64,000 nt of DNA, taken from positions 62,001-126,000 of the forward strand of contig CAWCTB010000009.1 in NCBI GenBank assembly GCA_963798275.1, given 5' to 3'. Below, piece after piece: positions 29,023 to 38,210 of the stretch. Origin of the DNA: CAWCTB01 sp963798275. Lineage in GTDB: Bacteria > Acidobacteriota > Terriglobia > Terriglobales > Acidobacteriaceae. The position numbers and the translations under genes were made by a program. Position 1 is the stretch's first letter. Each line of letters starts with the position of its first letter. A model generated the notes under the pieces. The model was not told the DNA's origin and searched no databases. It worked only from the letters and a program-made list of their open reading frames with translations.

Positions 29023-31860
29023 TTACCGCTTTTGTGACGGGCTCGCGTAACGAAAAGTTATGAACCACCAATACCGCCGCCGATAGTAGAGTGACGAGCA
29101 GTCCAAGGCCATGGCTCGCCGGGAAATAGCAGAGACTGACAGCGTGCCGTCCGTCGGGGAGAAAGAGGCCACGCACCACGCCGTTCGTGGTGAAAATGCG
29201 AGCTTCGATTTCCGTCGACGCGGGCCTTCCATCCCGGGTACTGGGCATCGGTTAACACCAGGAAGCAGGTTCCGGCACAGCGTGCGGTAAGGTTTATATG
29301 ATTCTGCGAGTCGTTCAGGTCTCTCGACCTCGCCGTGACCCAGTCGCACCGGGGCCGTCTGCGGCAAGTCCTGGACCAGCGCTTCCTGTCTCAGGTCAAG
29401 CGGGGTGGCAGCCTCCCACAACGCGCTTTGCGCTTCGGCATAACTTCCAACGCTTCGGACCCGGTCTACACAGAACGCGCGCGGCAGGTAGTTGGGATTC
29501 TCGATCACCGAGAAATCTTCCGCCTGCATCGCAAGCCGATACGCGTGATGAATTGGTAACGATGCCACGCGCAGCAGATGGACGTTGGTGAGGTACAGCA
29601 TCGCTCGCGAAGCCGTGATGAATTGCAACTCGGCCGTTTCGTCCTCCGGGCCGGTCAGATACAAACGAGTATAGGGACGATATCCCGGGCCCATGAGAAA
29701 TGGCGCCACGCCGAAGAACTTGGGATGCGCTGTATCGCCGAGGTTGATCGAGAGGTCGGAAAGATGCCCCTGATCTGCGCGGAAGTCGAAAGTGAGCTGA
29801 TACAGGCTGTCTTTCAGCAGAGGCAGGGGATTCTGCTGCACGCCGTGAACCTCTCCGGCCCGAGACCTGAAGGCGTTAACCGCTCCCGTTGATGCCACGG
29901 TTCCGATCGGCGTCCAGTGTTCCGCAGGCAAAGGCACTTGGGACCGCGGCGAGAGCTCGCTCGCTGCACCCTGCGATCCCGCGGCATCCAAGGCGGCTCC
30001 CAGCATTGGCCTGAGCAGGTCAAGTTGCCGCGAGGTGACCAGAATATAACGAACCCTGAGCAGCGAAAGAATGCGCTGGTTAGCGATGAGCTCGCGCCAT
30101 TCCGGTGTTTCGCCCGCCGCGCCCAGCGACAACAACTCGCCATAAGGCTGTGGCACCAGTGAACCAAATCCGAGAATATCCGGGTAGGGCTGCAGAAGGT
30201 TTTCGTTGGGACGCAGAAAATTGGTGTCGGGCAGCAAAGAAAGAACGCGAGCGCTCTGCTGGGCGGTGCCGTCGCGGAGCAGGCTGAGGATGGATTGCTC
30301 GGCTGCCGTCGCCTCGAAGCGTGTGGGTAGGTGTTCCGCGAAGAGTCCCACGATACCCAAGTCAAAGGCCACTAGCACGACAGCTGCGCTCCCGGCGGAG
30401 CGGCTAATCGGAAAGCGCGTCAGAAAATAGAACATCGCCAGCGACAGCACAATCGTAGCCAGCGCCACCATCAGGGCCGGACTGCGCAGTGAGAAGGCCC
30501 AATCGAGATGCGCGATCCACTCGCGGTCTTGCAGATGGAAGGCCCCGACGATGGACCGGCCCCGCACCCGTACCGTCATAGCGATCGCCGCAAACAGGAG
30601 AGGAACAACGATGCCGATCAACTTTCGGGAGAAGGGCTGTATCTGTCCTTTTTGCAGACCGGAAAGGGCAGCGGCCGCGAGGATGGCAACCCCAAACGCG
30701 AAGAACTGAAAATGCGCATAGTGATCGCGAAAGAAGTTATAGACCGGCACCCGATACAACTGGCGGCCAAAGTGTGTAAAGGTCCCTAAAGCGAGATAAG
30801 TGCTGATGGCCACCAGCGCCGAGGCGTAACGCACAGGCCGCGAATGTCGCCACATCACCAGCGAGGCGGCGGCGAGAAGGAGAGGAAGAATGCCGACATA
30901 AATGGTCGAGAAGGCGAGCTCGCGGGGGCCCCAACTGTAAGGCGCGAAGGCGCTGGGAAAGTCGGCTCCAAAAAGGTAGGGGAAGATCAGCAGGAAGAGT
31001 AGCTTCGGTGGATACGAATTGGAAGCATAGAGCCAAAACGGCATCGCACTCAGGTTCGAGAACCGCTTCAATTCGAGCGTGGGCAGGATTTGCGCCAGTC
31101 CGACGGCTGCACTGAACGCGAAAAGAACAGCTATGCCGCTAACGAACGTCCATTTCTTTGTGGCGGCCGGAAGCGCGAACAGCACGTACGGAACAAGATA
31201 GATGCCGCTGAGCAACGCGAATTGAGGCCAGCCGGCGAACAGTTGCATTGCCAGGCAAGCGCCGCCCCACAACGGGTACTTCCATTCGTTCGTCTGCAGC
31301 CAGCGCTCCACGCAATAGAAGAGTGCCGGTATCCAGACCGCGGCGTTGGCCATGGGGACGAGACCCTTGTGCACAAACGCGAAGCCGCAACAGGCAAACG
31401 TCAACGCTCCCAGAGAGACGGCATGGGGCGACAACGACAGGGCTTGCAGATACCGCCGCATAAAAAATGCCGCCAGCAACAGGTGCACCACCAACGATAG
31501 GTTGAAGGCGGTGACAGGCGGGAACAGCGCATACAAGGCAATTGCGACCGGGTAATAGGTCGCCGTCTGCGCCAGAGCGGGCTGATCGATTCCGGCATAC
31601 AGATAGGGATTCCATAGCGGTAGATGGCCGCCGCGGTAGACGCGGGCGTTCCACGTCAAGTCTCCGATATGCTCGACCAGGCTGTCGCCGCGTTTCGATA
31701 GAACGAGGTGCGTTGCTGTGCTGCCAATGGCCGTAACCAGCAACAGCACGGCCGCCGCGATGCGCAGAGCGGAAATGCGCACCGGCCACCGCCATCGGTT
31801 CGTGAAGATGCCCGGCAGAGAATTGTCCTTGATAGTTTCGGTTACCGTTCCTGCGGCCAT
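29023..31860 (-). CDS. YfhO-family integral membrane protein, frameshifts near C-terminus
   Basis: A large polytopic protein (about 940 residues, 12 or more hydrophobic helices) with the YfhO pattern: 'NARVYRGGHLPLWNPYLYAGIDQPALAQTATYYP'-type loop, many helices, then a soluble C-terminal domain with 'RYILVTSRQ' and 'LVLTDAQYPGWKARVDG'. YfhO proteins are GT-C-like and take part in glycosylation of teichoic acids in Gram-positives; the substrate here is unknown. The start is placed at ATG 31860; no good ribosome-binding site is seen. Two frame changes at about 29215 and 29290 are needed to read 'TDAQYPGWKARVDG' into 'ARIFTTNGVVRGLFLPDG' and the last membrane helix. The exact stop (about 29023) is uncertain. 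Confidence 0.75.
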   Translation of the reverse strand: MAAGTVTETIKDNSLPGIFTNRWRWPVRISALRIAAAVLLLVTAIGSTATHLVLSKRGDSLVEHIGDLTWNARVYRGGHLPLWNPYLYAGIDQPALAQTATYYPVAIALYALFPPVTAFNLSLVVHLLLAAFFMRRYLQALSLSPHAVSLGALTFACCGFAFVHKGLVPMANAAVWIPALFYCVERWLQTNEWKYPLWGGACLAMQLFAGWPQFALLSGIYLVPYVLFALPAATKKWTFVSGIAVLFAFSAAVGLAQILPTLELKRFSNLSAMPFWLYASNSYPPKLLFLLIFPYLFGADFPSAFAPYSWGPRELAFSTIYVGILPLLLAAASLVMWRHSRPVRYASALVAISTYLALGTFTHFGRQLYRVPVYNFFRDHYAHFQFFAFGVAILAAAALSGLQKGQIQPFSRKLIGIVVPLLFAAIAMTVRVRGRSIVGAFHLQDREWIAHLDWAFSLRSPALMVALATIVLSLAMFYFLTRFPISRSAGSAAVVLVAFDLGIVGLFAEHLPTRFEATAAEQSILSLLRDGTAQQSARVLSLLPDTNFLRPNENLLQPYPDILGFGSLVPQPYGELLSLGAAGETPEWRELIANQRILSLLRVRYILVTSRQLDLLRPMLGAALDAAGSQGAASELSPRSQVPLPAEHWTPIGTVASTGAVNAFRSRAGEVHGVQQNPLPLLKDSLYQLTFDFRADQGHLSDLSINLGDTAHPKFFGVAPFLMGPGYRPYTRLYLTGPEDETAELQFITASRAMLYLTNVHLLRVASLPIHHAYRLAMQAEDFSVIENPNYLPRAFCVDRVRSVGSYAEAQSALWEAATPLDLRQEALVQDLPQTAPVRLGHGEVERPERLAESYKPYRTLCRNLLPGVNRCPVPGMEGPRRRKSKLAFSPRTAWCVASFSPTDGTLSVSAISRRAMALDCSSLYYRRRYWWFITFRYASPSQKR

Positions 31861-31942
31861 GATATCGAAGCGCAAGGTACAGGAGCGCGAAGACACCGTG
31901 TTGGCCCGTCGCCCAATGCCGGTGCGGTGGCCTGCCGCAAAG

Positions 31943-31973
31943 AAAATGCCGAGGCTTGAGGCCTCGGCATTTT
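31943..31973 (-). terminator. strong hairpin terminator of the XRE gene
   Basis: A perfect 13-bp stem (31943-31955 with 31961-31973), 5-base loop, and flanking A/T tracts that give T runs on both strands. It lies 144 bases downstream of the regulator at 32117 and upstream of the YfhO gene. Confidence 0.75.
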
Positions 31974-32116
31974 CCGGTCGGCTTTGGTTCGCGCGGCTTC
32001 CCGGGTTACACACCGCCGCCGGAGTGCGAACGTTGTGCCGGGATCTCGCCGCGCAGTGGGGCCCAGAACTCATGCGCTGCCGGTCACCGCTGAGAGACAG
32101 CGCGATTCTCGACGAA

Positions 32117-32653
32117 CTAGGCGACGCGACGCGGATGCGCGATCATGTCGCGCACCTGGCCGAGCACGCTCGACAACTGCATCGCGTTGAGCTTCGAGGT
32201 GAACTCTGCCAGTTCGGCAAGGAACGGCTCCGCCAGCAGTTCGCTGATCTCGTCTTCCCGCGAAGGCCCGCAGGCGCGCAGCAAGTCGGGCACACTGACT
32301 TCCAGCGCCGCGGCCAGCCTGGCAAGAGACGACAGCGTCGGAGTCGCTTTCTCGTTCTCGATTTTGGAGACGTAGGTACGGGGCACGCCCATGCGCAGGG
32401 CCAACTGGCGCTGGCTCAAGCCGCCACGCAGGCGCAGCGAGCGGATGGCATGGGCCACCTGTACTTCAGACCGTCCATTGGTCTCGGGTTCCATTGCCGC
32501 CATCGGCGGTGCGAGGATCGGCTCAGGCTCATCCTCATCCAGCGATGTGCGGCAACGACGGCAAAGATTGTTGACGGTTTTGAACTGGACGAGATGACAT
32601 TGGTCGCATCTCACCACTTCCCGGTTTTCTACGGGCGCGAGAGTCGTGGCCAT
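32117..32653 (-). CDS. zinc-ribbon/XRE HTH transcription regulator
   Basis: 178 residues. The N-terminal ribbon has C16/C19 and C31/C34 ('CDQC', 'CRRC'). A Cro/C1-type HTH follows at about residues 66-125 ('IRSLRLRGGLSQRQLALRMG', 'YVSKIENEKATPTLSSLARLAAALEV'), then a short helical tail. The ribbon-plus-HTH layout is common in Acidobacteria; the regulated genes are unknown. Followed by a strong terminator, so it is likely monocistronic. The start at 32653 has an untested upstream region shared with the divergent HD gene. Confidence 0.85.
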   Translation of the reverse strand: MATTLAPVENREVVRCDQCHLVQFKTVNNLCRRCRTSLDEDEPEPILAPPMAAMEPETNGRSEVQVAHAIRSLRLRGGLSQRQLALRMGVPRTYVSKIENEKATPTLSSLARLAAALEVSVPDLLRACGPSREDEISELLAEPFLAELAEFTSKLNAMQLSSVLGQVRDMIAHPRRVA

Positions 32654-32778
32654 TCAGGTTGTGGGAGTGCCAGAGCGGGGCACCGGAAATTCGATCCTTG
32701 AAACCTACAAAACGGCGATTCGCGGTCGAACTTAGGCGTACTTTGCGGCATTGCCTTTGGTAGAGTCAAGAGGATTGA

Positions 32779-32901
32779 ATGGCGAAAGCCAAGAAAGCTG
32801 TGCAAAAGCACGGGCAGCAGCCGACAAAATCGGCCCAAAACCCGAAGAAAGCCGGAGAAACACGGAATGACGCGATCCGAGGCCTGGTGTTTACTAACTG
32901 A
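32779..32901 (+). CDS. 40-residue lysine-rich peptide overlapping the HD gene
   Basis: ATG 32779 is preceded by AGAGGA and reads 40 residues, very rich in Lys and Ala at the start ('MAKAKKAVQKHGQQPTKS'), to TGA 32899-32901. It overlaps the first 35 bases of the HD-domain gene in another frame. The good ribosome-binding site and basic composition argue for a real leader peptide or small nucleic-acid-binding protein, but no family is recognised. Confidence 0.35.
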   Translation: MAKAKKAVQKHGQQPTKSAQNPKKAGETRNDAIRGLVFTN

Positions 32902-33619
32902 GTTCACCCTGTCGGAAAGTCTTCGCAAACATGCCCTGGCTGTGGAAGCGTGCCTGCGCGCTTATGCCCGCAAGTTCGGCGAAGACGAGGAACTCTGGGG
33001 CATCGTCGGACTCATCCACGACTTCGACTACGAAAAATATCCCACTCCCGAGGAACATCCCTTCAAGGGCAGCGAGATCCTGAAAGAACGCGGCTGGCCG
33101 GACGATATCCGTCGTGCCATCCTCTCGCACGCCGATTATTCCGGCGTCTCGCGCGACTCCAGGCTGGAAAAAACGCTGTTCGCCTGCGACGAGCTGGCCG
33201 GCTTCATCACCGCGACCGCACTGGTGAAGCCGAACAAGTCGCTGGCCGAAGTGGATGCGAAGTCGGTGCGCAAGCGGATGAAGGACAAAGCCTTCGCCCG
33301 CGCCGTCAAGCGCGAAGACATCATCAACGGCGCCGCGGAACTTGGCGTTGATCTCGACGAGCACATCACGTTCTGCATCGAGGCGATGCGCGGCATTGCC
33401 GGCGAGCTCGGCCTGGCGGGGACAACCGAACACCAACGAATTAAGGAACAGCCTGTATACTGGCCCTCATTTCTCAGGGAGCGTGGGGATGATTCTCGTC
33501 AGACGAACGTTGCTGTCCTTCCTGTTACTCATTGCTATTGCAGTCGGAACTCGCAGCCCAGGCGCCCGCGGTCCAGCCGCAATACCAGCCCGAATTCTTT
33601 AACTTTCAGGAAGTCATGA
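32867..33619 (+). CDS. HD-domain phosphohydrolase
   Basis: An HDIG-type metal phosphohydrolase. H22, the HD pair H51-D52 ('GLIHDFDYEKYP'), H64 ('EEHPFKG') and 'ILSHADYSG' supply metal ligands. A second helical half ('LFACDELAGFITATALVKP') is typical of the small COG2316-like HD proteins of about 185-190 residues. The open frame continues to 33619, but the last roughly 60 residues overlap the next gene and look non-coding. One missing G in the GGGG run at 33418-33421 would end the protein at TAA 33442-33444. Substrate unknown. Confidence 0.8.
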   Translation: MTRSEAWCLLTEFTLSESLRKHALAVEACLRAYARKFGEDEELWGIVGLIHDFDYEKYPTPEEHPFKGSEILKERGWPDDIRRAILSHADYSGVSRDSRLEKTLFACDELAGFITATALVKPNKSLAEVDAKSVRKRMKDKAFARAVKREDIINGAAELGVDLDEHITFCIEAMRGIAGELGLAGTTEHQRIKEQPVYWPSFLRERGDDSRQTNVAVLPVTHCYCSRNSQPRRPRSSRNTSPNSLTFRKS

Positions 33620-35383
33620 TCCCGATGCGCGACGGCGTCCGCCTGCAGACGGTGATCTTCACGCCCAAGCAGGCGAGCGGGCCGCTGCCGATCCTCTTGC
33701 AAAGGACTCCCTATGGCGTGCCGGAAAAAGCCAGTGCGATTCCCGCGTCCTGACGTTTATGACGAGCCACTGATTGTCGACGGCTACATCTTCGTCTTCG
33801 CAGAACATTCGCGGCCGCTTCAAGTCGGAGGGCACGTTCGTCATGCAGCGCCCGCCGCGCGACAAGAGCGATCCCAAGTCGATCGACGAAGGCACCGACG
33901 CCTACGACACCATCGACTGGCTGATCAAGAACGTGCCCAACAACAACGGCCGCGTCGGCATCTGGGGCATCTCGTATCCCGGATGGCTGGTGACGCAGGC
34001 GCTGCTGGAGCCGCATCCGGCGCTGAAGGCGGCCAGCGAGCAGGCCTCGCCCGACGACATGTTCATCAACGACGACTTCCATCACAACGGCGCTTTTCGC
34101 CTGAGCTACGGCTTCGAGTACTCGGCGCTGCTGGAGAGTTCGAAGGAGAAGAACACCAACTTCGAGTTCGACCAGTACGACACCTACTCGTGGTATCTCG
34201 AGCTGGGCGCGCTGTCGAACGCCAACGCGCGCTACTTCCACGAGAAGCTGCCCACGTGGAACGACTTCGTCGAGCATCCCAATCACGATTTCTGGAAGCA
34301 GCACGCGGTCACGACCTATCTGAAGCACACCACGGTTCCCAACCTCAACGTTGCCGGCTGGTACGACCAGGAAGACTTCGTCGGCCCCACGCGCATTTAC
34401 GCCACGCTGGAGCAGACCGACACCGATCACCTGAACTACTTCGTCGCCGGTCCGTGGAACCACGGCGGCTGGATGGGCGACACCGGGCGCAAACTGGGCG
34501 ACATCGACTGGGGCAGCGACACGGCGCGCTATTATCGCGCGCATATCCTCGCGCCGTGGTTCGCGCACTGGCTGCACGACAAGCCGCTGAACCAGCCGGA
34601 GGCGATCACCTTCCAGACCGGGCACGAACATGTGGAAGAGCTACGACGAGTGGCCGCCGAAACAGGGCATCACCGACAAGAAGCTCTACCTCCACGCCGA
34701 TGGCAAGCTGTCGTTCGATGCACCGGCCGATCAGGACGCCTTCGACTCCTACGTCTCCGATCCGGCGAACCCGGTGCCGTACCGCAACCGGCCCAGTCAC
34801 GCCGACCTATCCCGCGCCCGGCCTGGACCACCTGGCTGGTGCAGGACCAGCGCTTCGTCGAGCATCGTCCCGACGTGCTGACCTGGCAGACCGAGCCGCT
34901 GAAGGAGGACGTCACTGTGACTGGCGACATCGTCGCCGACCTGTTCGCGTCGACCAGCGGCAGCGACAGCGACTGGGTGGTCAAGCTGATCGATGTCTAT
35001 CCCGAGGACTACCAGAAGATCACGCGAAGACGATGCCGAGCAAGGGCGCAGGCCCGGTGCTGAACGGCTACGAGCTGATGATCGCCGACGACATTCTGCG
35101 CGGACGCTATCGCAACAGCCTGGAGACGCCCGAGCCGATCACGCCCAACCAAGTCACGGAGTACAAGATCGACCTGCATCCCAACGACCACGTGTTCCTG
35201 AAAGGACACCGCATCATGGTGCAGGTGCAGAGCACGTGGTTCCCGCTGTACGACCGCAATCCGCAGAAGTTCGTGGACAACATCTACAAGGCGACCGACG
35301 CGGACTACATGAAGGCGACGCAGAAGATATATCGCTCGAAGGATGCGGCGTCGAGCATCGTGCTGCCGGTGGCGACGCGATAA
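33489..35383 (+). CDS. CocE/NonD-family (X-Pro dipeptidyl-peptidase-like) hydrolase, about six frameshifts
   Basis: A secreted alpha/beta hydrolase. ATG 33489 opens a signal peptide ('LLSFLLLIAIAVG'). The family blocks appear in order but in different frames: 'FNFQEVMIPMRDGVRLQTVIFTPK' (frame 1), 'YDEPLIVDGYIFVF' (2), 'FKSEGTFVMQRPPRDKSDPKS' and 'VGIWGISYPGWLVTQALLEP' with the nucleophile Ser of GxSYxG (0), 'YDEWPPKQGITDKKLYLHADG' (1), 'DVTVTGDIVADLFASTSGSDSD' (0) and 'IMVQVQSTWFPLYDRNPQKFVDN' (2), ending TAA 35383. Breaks lie near 33530, 33735, 33805, 34625, 34800 and 35030. No internal stops occur within any block, so sequence error is more likely than old decay. About 625 residues when joined. 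Confidence 0.78.
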
Positions 35384-35442
35384 CGAAAAAGAAATAAGGG
35401 TGTAATCCGGGCTGTGACCATAAGCCACAGTGAGGCGGCAGG

Positions 35443-36273
35443 TTATTGGAAATTGATCGCGAAATTCTGGATTTCGGTGATTCCGGATCCCTGAGATACC
35501 TCGTTGCCGAACTCAAGGCTGGTCAGATAGTGAGTGGTGTTCAGCGTACCGCGCCGCAGCAGGTAGTCAATAAATTCGCTGATCTCCAGTGGGCCGTGCA
35601 ATACGGGTTTTTGCGCGACGAACGCCACATACGTCCAGCTGTTCGCGTTTTCGCCAGAGGCATCCTTCTGGTGTTTCTCGATGTAGACGTCGTAGGTGGT
35701 GCCGTTCACACTCATCGAGTCCACTCGTTGTCCGGCGGGCGATTGCCGGGCAGAATCAACCCAAATCATGATCTCGTGGGTGATACCTCCCCGCGCGGCC
35801 GGAATCGCCGACACACCCCACAACGAAAACGCCATGTTATACACGCCTCGGGCGCGCAGGCGGACATCGAAATCAACGCTCATGCGTTTTGTTCCCGCAC
35901 GGAACGGGAAACCGGCATCGGGACGGGTTTTTGGATCCCACGGCTTGTTCCCGCAAACGATCTCGGGTTGCGAAACTACGCGAGGCAGAAGATGCCACGG
36001 AGCTCGCCATCGCCAGCCGATCGTGTTCTTCCCGGCGACGTCCTCAACGAACACGGTCTGCTCAAATCCCTTTCCGGCAGCGGCGCGGTTCCAGGTGTTA
36101 TTGACAACCGCGCACTCGCCTCCGCCGAAGGGTATGCTCCCCCAGTCTCGGGAACTCCGCGCGAGGATTTGTCCCGAAGCTGGCGGCACGGCTCCGGCGC
36201 GGTGGAAAAAGACAAAGCCGGCCGCGAGAACAAACACGAGGAGCAGAAGCGTCAGGATGAGCGGGACGCGCAT
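35443..36273 (-). CDS. GH12 endoglucanase/xyloglucanase-like protein
   Basis: ATG 36273 (GGAG six bases upstream) opens a signal peptide or anchor ('VPLILTLLLLVFVLAAGFVFF'). The mature protein has GH12 hallmarks: 'SQPEIVCGNKPWD', 'RARGVYNMAFSLWG', 'THEIMIWVD' (the Glu of 'EIM' is in the nucleophile position) and a C-terminal 'LTSLEFGNEVSQGSG' (the last Glu is in the acid/base position). GH12 enzymes cut beta-1,4-glucans or xyloglucan. 276 residues is normal. Right beside an IS110 remnant. Confidence 0.8.
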   Translation of the reverse strand: MRVPLILTLLLLVFVLAAGFVFFHRAGAVPPASGQILARSSRDWGSIPFGGGECAVVNNTWNRAAAGKGFEQTVFVEDVAGKNTIGWRWRAPWHLLPRVVSQPEIVCGNKPWDPKTRPDAGFPFRAGTKRMSVDFDVRLRARGVYNMAFSLWGVSAIPAARGGITHEIMIWVDSARQSPAGQRVDSMSVNGTTYDVYIEKHQKDASGENANSWTYVAFVAQKPVLHGPLEISEFIDYLLRRGTLNTTHYLTSLEFGNEVSQGSGITEIQNFAINFQ

Positions 36274-36317
36274 GAATTCTCCGGAGTCATTCGCCGGTTC
36301 AACCCACAATTACAGCA

Positions 36318-36621
36318 GTGGCCCGCCGGCTACGGCAAGCTCTGCTGCAAGCCGGCTTGGGCAGCCAGTCACAAGAAGGACAGCTACTTCCAAGCCCATG
36401 CCCGAAACCTGATGCATCGCCGCGGCAGAAAACGAGGATTGGTCGCCGTCGCCCATTCCTTGCTCATCGTCGCCTACCACATGCTGAAGGAGGACACTCA
36501 TTACCGCGACTTGGGTCCCCAGTTCCTGGATCGGCTACGTGCCAAGCATTCTGTTCGCTTCCACGTCCGCAGATTACAACAGCTCGGCCTCCAGGTCGCA
36601 CTTACACCTCTGCCGGCATAA
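36318..36621 (+). pseudogene. IS110-family transposase, C-terminal remnant
   Basis: The first codons (frame 0, 'RRLRQALLQA') and then frame 1 ('AWAASHKKDSYFQAHARNLM', 'RRGRKRGLVAVAHSLLIVAYHML', 'YRDLGPQFLD') match the last roughly 100 residues of IS110/IS116/IS902 transposases; TAA ends at 36621. A frame break lies at about 36352 and everything N-terminal (the DEDD catalytic domain) is missing. No terminal repeats are expected for IS110. It lies between the GH12 start and a PEP-CTERM gene, so an insertion and deletion happened here. Confidence 0.78.
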
Positions 36622-36627
36622 TTTTCA

Positions 36628-36668
36628 GGGCAGATCCCTCGGTCGCAAAGGCGACCTCCCAATGACAA
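36628..36668. repeat. palindromic repeat family 2, copy 1
   Basis: About 41 bases containing GGTCGC-N3-GCGACC, immediately after the IS110 remnant. A second copy is at 37972-38011, with the same flanks ('GCAGATCCC' before, 'ATGACAA' after). Confidence 0.65.
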
Positions 36669-36909
36669 CAACGCAAACAAAGGACTTAGCCGACGATGTT
36701 GCAGAGTTGTCATTCCTGTTTCAACCTGACACGGCAGGTCCGTTGCTCGTGACGACAATTCCTAGGGATGGGATGTCAAGAGAGCCATTGTATCCTTGCA
36801 TTGTGGTCGTTTGCTCGAGTAAAATCTTGTGCCTTCCTGGGAGCTTTGCGGATTATTGACCTCATTTCCGCATTCGCTTGCCTGGAGGACCTGTACAGGA
36901 GAGCGATCG

Positions 36910-37488
36910 ATGAAAAACACGGTTCAGGCCTTCAAATTACTCGTGGCGCTGGGATTCGTGGCTCTTGTTTGCACGCCAGCTTGGTCGAGTGTCACTTACA
37001 CCTACACGGGCAATCCATTTACTTCCTGGGGACAGGGATATCAATGTCCTCCAGTGTGTAACGTCATTGGCTCGTTCACGGTGGCACAACCACTGGCTGC
37101 TAACCTGCCTGAGTACACCGCAGTTACGCCACTCTCCATGAGCCTCACCTCAGGTGGTGTGACGCTGACTCTTGGCGATGTTGTGGATTCTTCCTTGTTG
37201 TTGAGCACTGACGGGTCCGGACGTATCGTCGAATTCACCTTCTATATGTTGGGCGGTCCGGATACCGCCCGAATACTTGCCCAATACGATCCCATGGTGG
37301 CGGACGTCACATACGATGACATCCACTACGTCGATTCCAACGGAAACCTAGGCCCCATTGCAGGCATAAACAGGGACGATCCCGGTACATGGTCGTTTGC
37401 CGCGGTGCCGGAACCTTCCAGTCTGTTGCTGCTCGGAACCGCACTTGCAGGGATTGTCGGTGTTGGCCGCCGAAAGTTCAAGCTATAG
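36910..37488 (+). CDS. PEP-CTERM sorting-domain protein
   Basis: ATG 36910, with AGGAG 7 bases upstream, opens a signal peptide ('LLVALGFVALVCTPAWSS'). The 192-residue product is beta-rich with a two-Cys loop ('CPPVCNVIGSF') and ends with 'VPEPSSLLLLGTALAGIVGVGRRKFKL', that is, the PEP motif, a membrane helix and a basic tail. Such proteins are exported, cleaved by exosortase and placed on the surface or in exopolysaccharide. No exosortase is in the window. Confidence 0.85.
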   Translation: MKNTVQAFKLLVALGFVALVCTPAWSSVTYTYTGNPFTSWGQGYQCPPVCNVIGSFTVAQPLAANLPEYTAVTPLSMSLTSGGVTLTLGDVVDSSLLLSTDGSGRIVEFTFYMLGGPDTARILAQYDPMVADVTYDDIHYVDSNGNLGPIAGINRDDPGTWSFAAVPEPSSLLLLGTALAGIVGVGRRKFKL

Positions 37489-37826
37489 CTGGTGCGAATT
37501 GTGACGCCGAGGTTATAGGCCCCGGCTTTCTTCTGTCGCCTTTTCGTGATTGCCAGCTTGAACGTCACGCGGAGCGTGCGTTGAAGTTTGTGTCGATTTC
37601 CGGTTTCGTCTACGCATTTTCGGGGTTAAGTGTTTAGTACCCTGATGTTCGTGTATCCGAGTTGATATATTCGCGCCAGAGTGAAACCCAGCTGACAGCC
37701 AACGAGCCCGTCGCACATTTCGTTTCTCTAGCTAGGGGAGCTCGCCTTTCCCGAATCATAGATACCGGAAGGGCTAACAACGAATTCCCTCAGAGCTAAA
37801 AGCCCAATATTTCCGGCGCTTGTTAC

Positions 37827-37847
37827 GGCACGGCTGAAAGCCGTGCC
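37827..37847. repeat. REP-like palindrome, copy 1
   Basis: GGCACGGCT-GAA-AGCCGTGCC, a perfect 9-bp stem followed by CCTTCAAA. Related copies are at 56190-56209 and 57259-57278. Confidence 0.7.
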
Positions 37848-37971
37848 CCTTCAAAGCCGGGTTATGAGACCGCTTGGCTCCGTTGACATCCTGGGTGTGG
37901 ACCCCTGGTAGCGGTAATGAGGAGACGACTGATCCCCCGGAATCCAGCTTTTTCGTAAGGTGAGGGGGAAA

Positions 37972-38011
37972 GGCAGATCCCTTGGTCGCCAAGGCGACCT
38001 CGTGATGACAA
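37972..38011. repeat. palindromic repeat family 2, copy 2
   Basis: GGTCGCC (37984-37990), AA, GGCGACC (37993-37999): a perfect 7-bp stem inside about 40 bases shared with 36628-36668. Confidence 0.65.
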
Positions 38012-38210
38012 TTCTTGAGGATAGATGTCAACAAAAGGCAGGGATGTCAACAAAGCCAGATTATCGGTAGTGGGTCGTTATGATGTGGGGACCCATACCA
38101 GATTATCTTTGGGGTTGATGCGCAGCCGATTTTGCCGCCTGATAAGCGTGCCAGTGAGTCAGGCCGCGCTGCCAGTCGGCAGTCTGTTCGATGGATTTTG
38201 GTCTCCATTC

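Larger units (their letters stand above)
37489..38210. other. 720-base non-coding stretch with palindromic repeats
   Basis: No supportable gene. It contains the REP palindrome at 37827-37847, the family 2 repeat at 37972-38011 and a short direct repeat (GATGTCAACAAA, near 38022 and 38042). It reads as decayed or repeat-rich accessory DNA. Confidence 0.5.

Noticed and set aside
35446..36621. A 391-codon open frame on the + strand
   Set aside because: Most of it is the antisense of the GH12 gene. Only the last roughly 90 codons (IS110 remnant) have real protein features.
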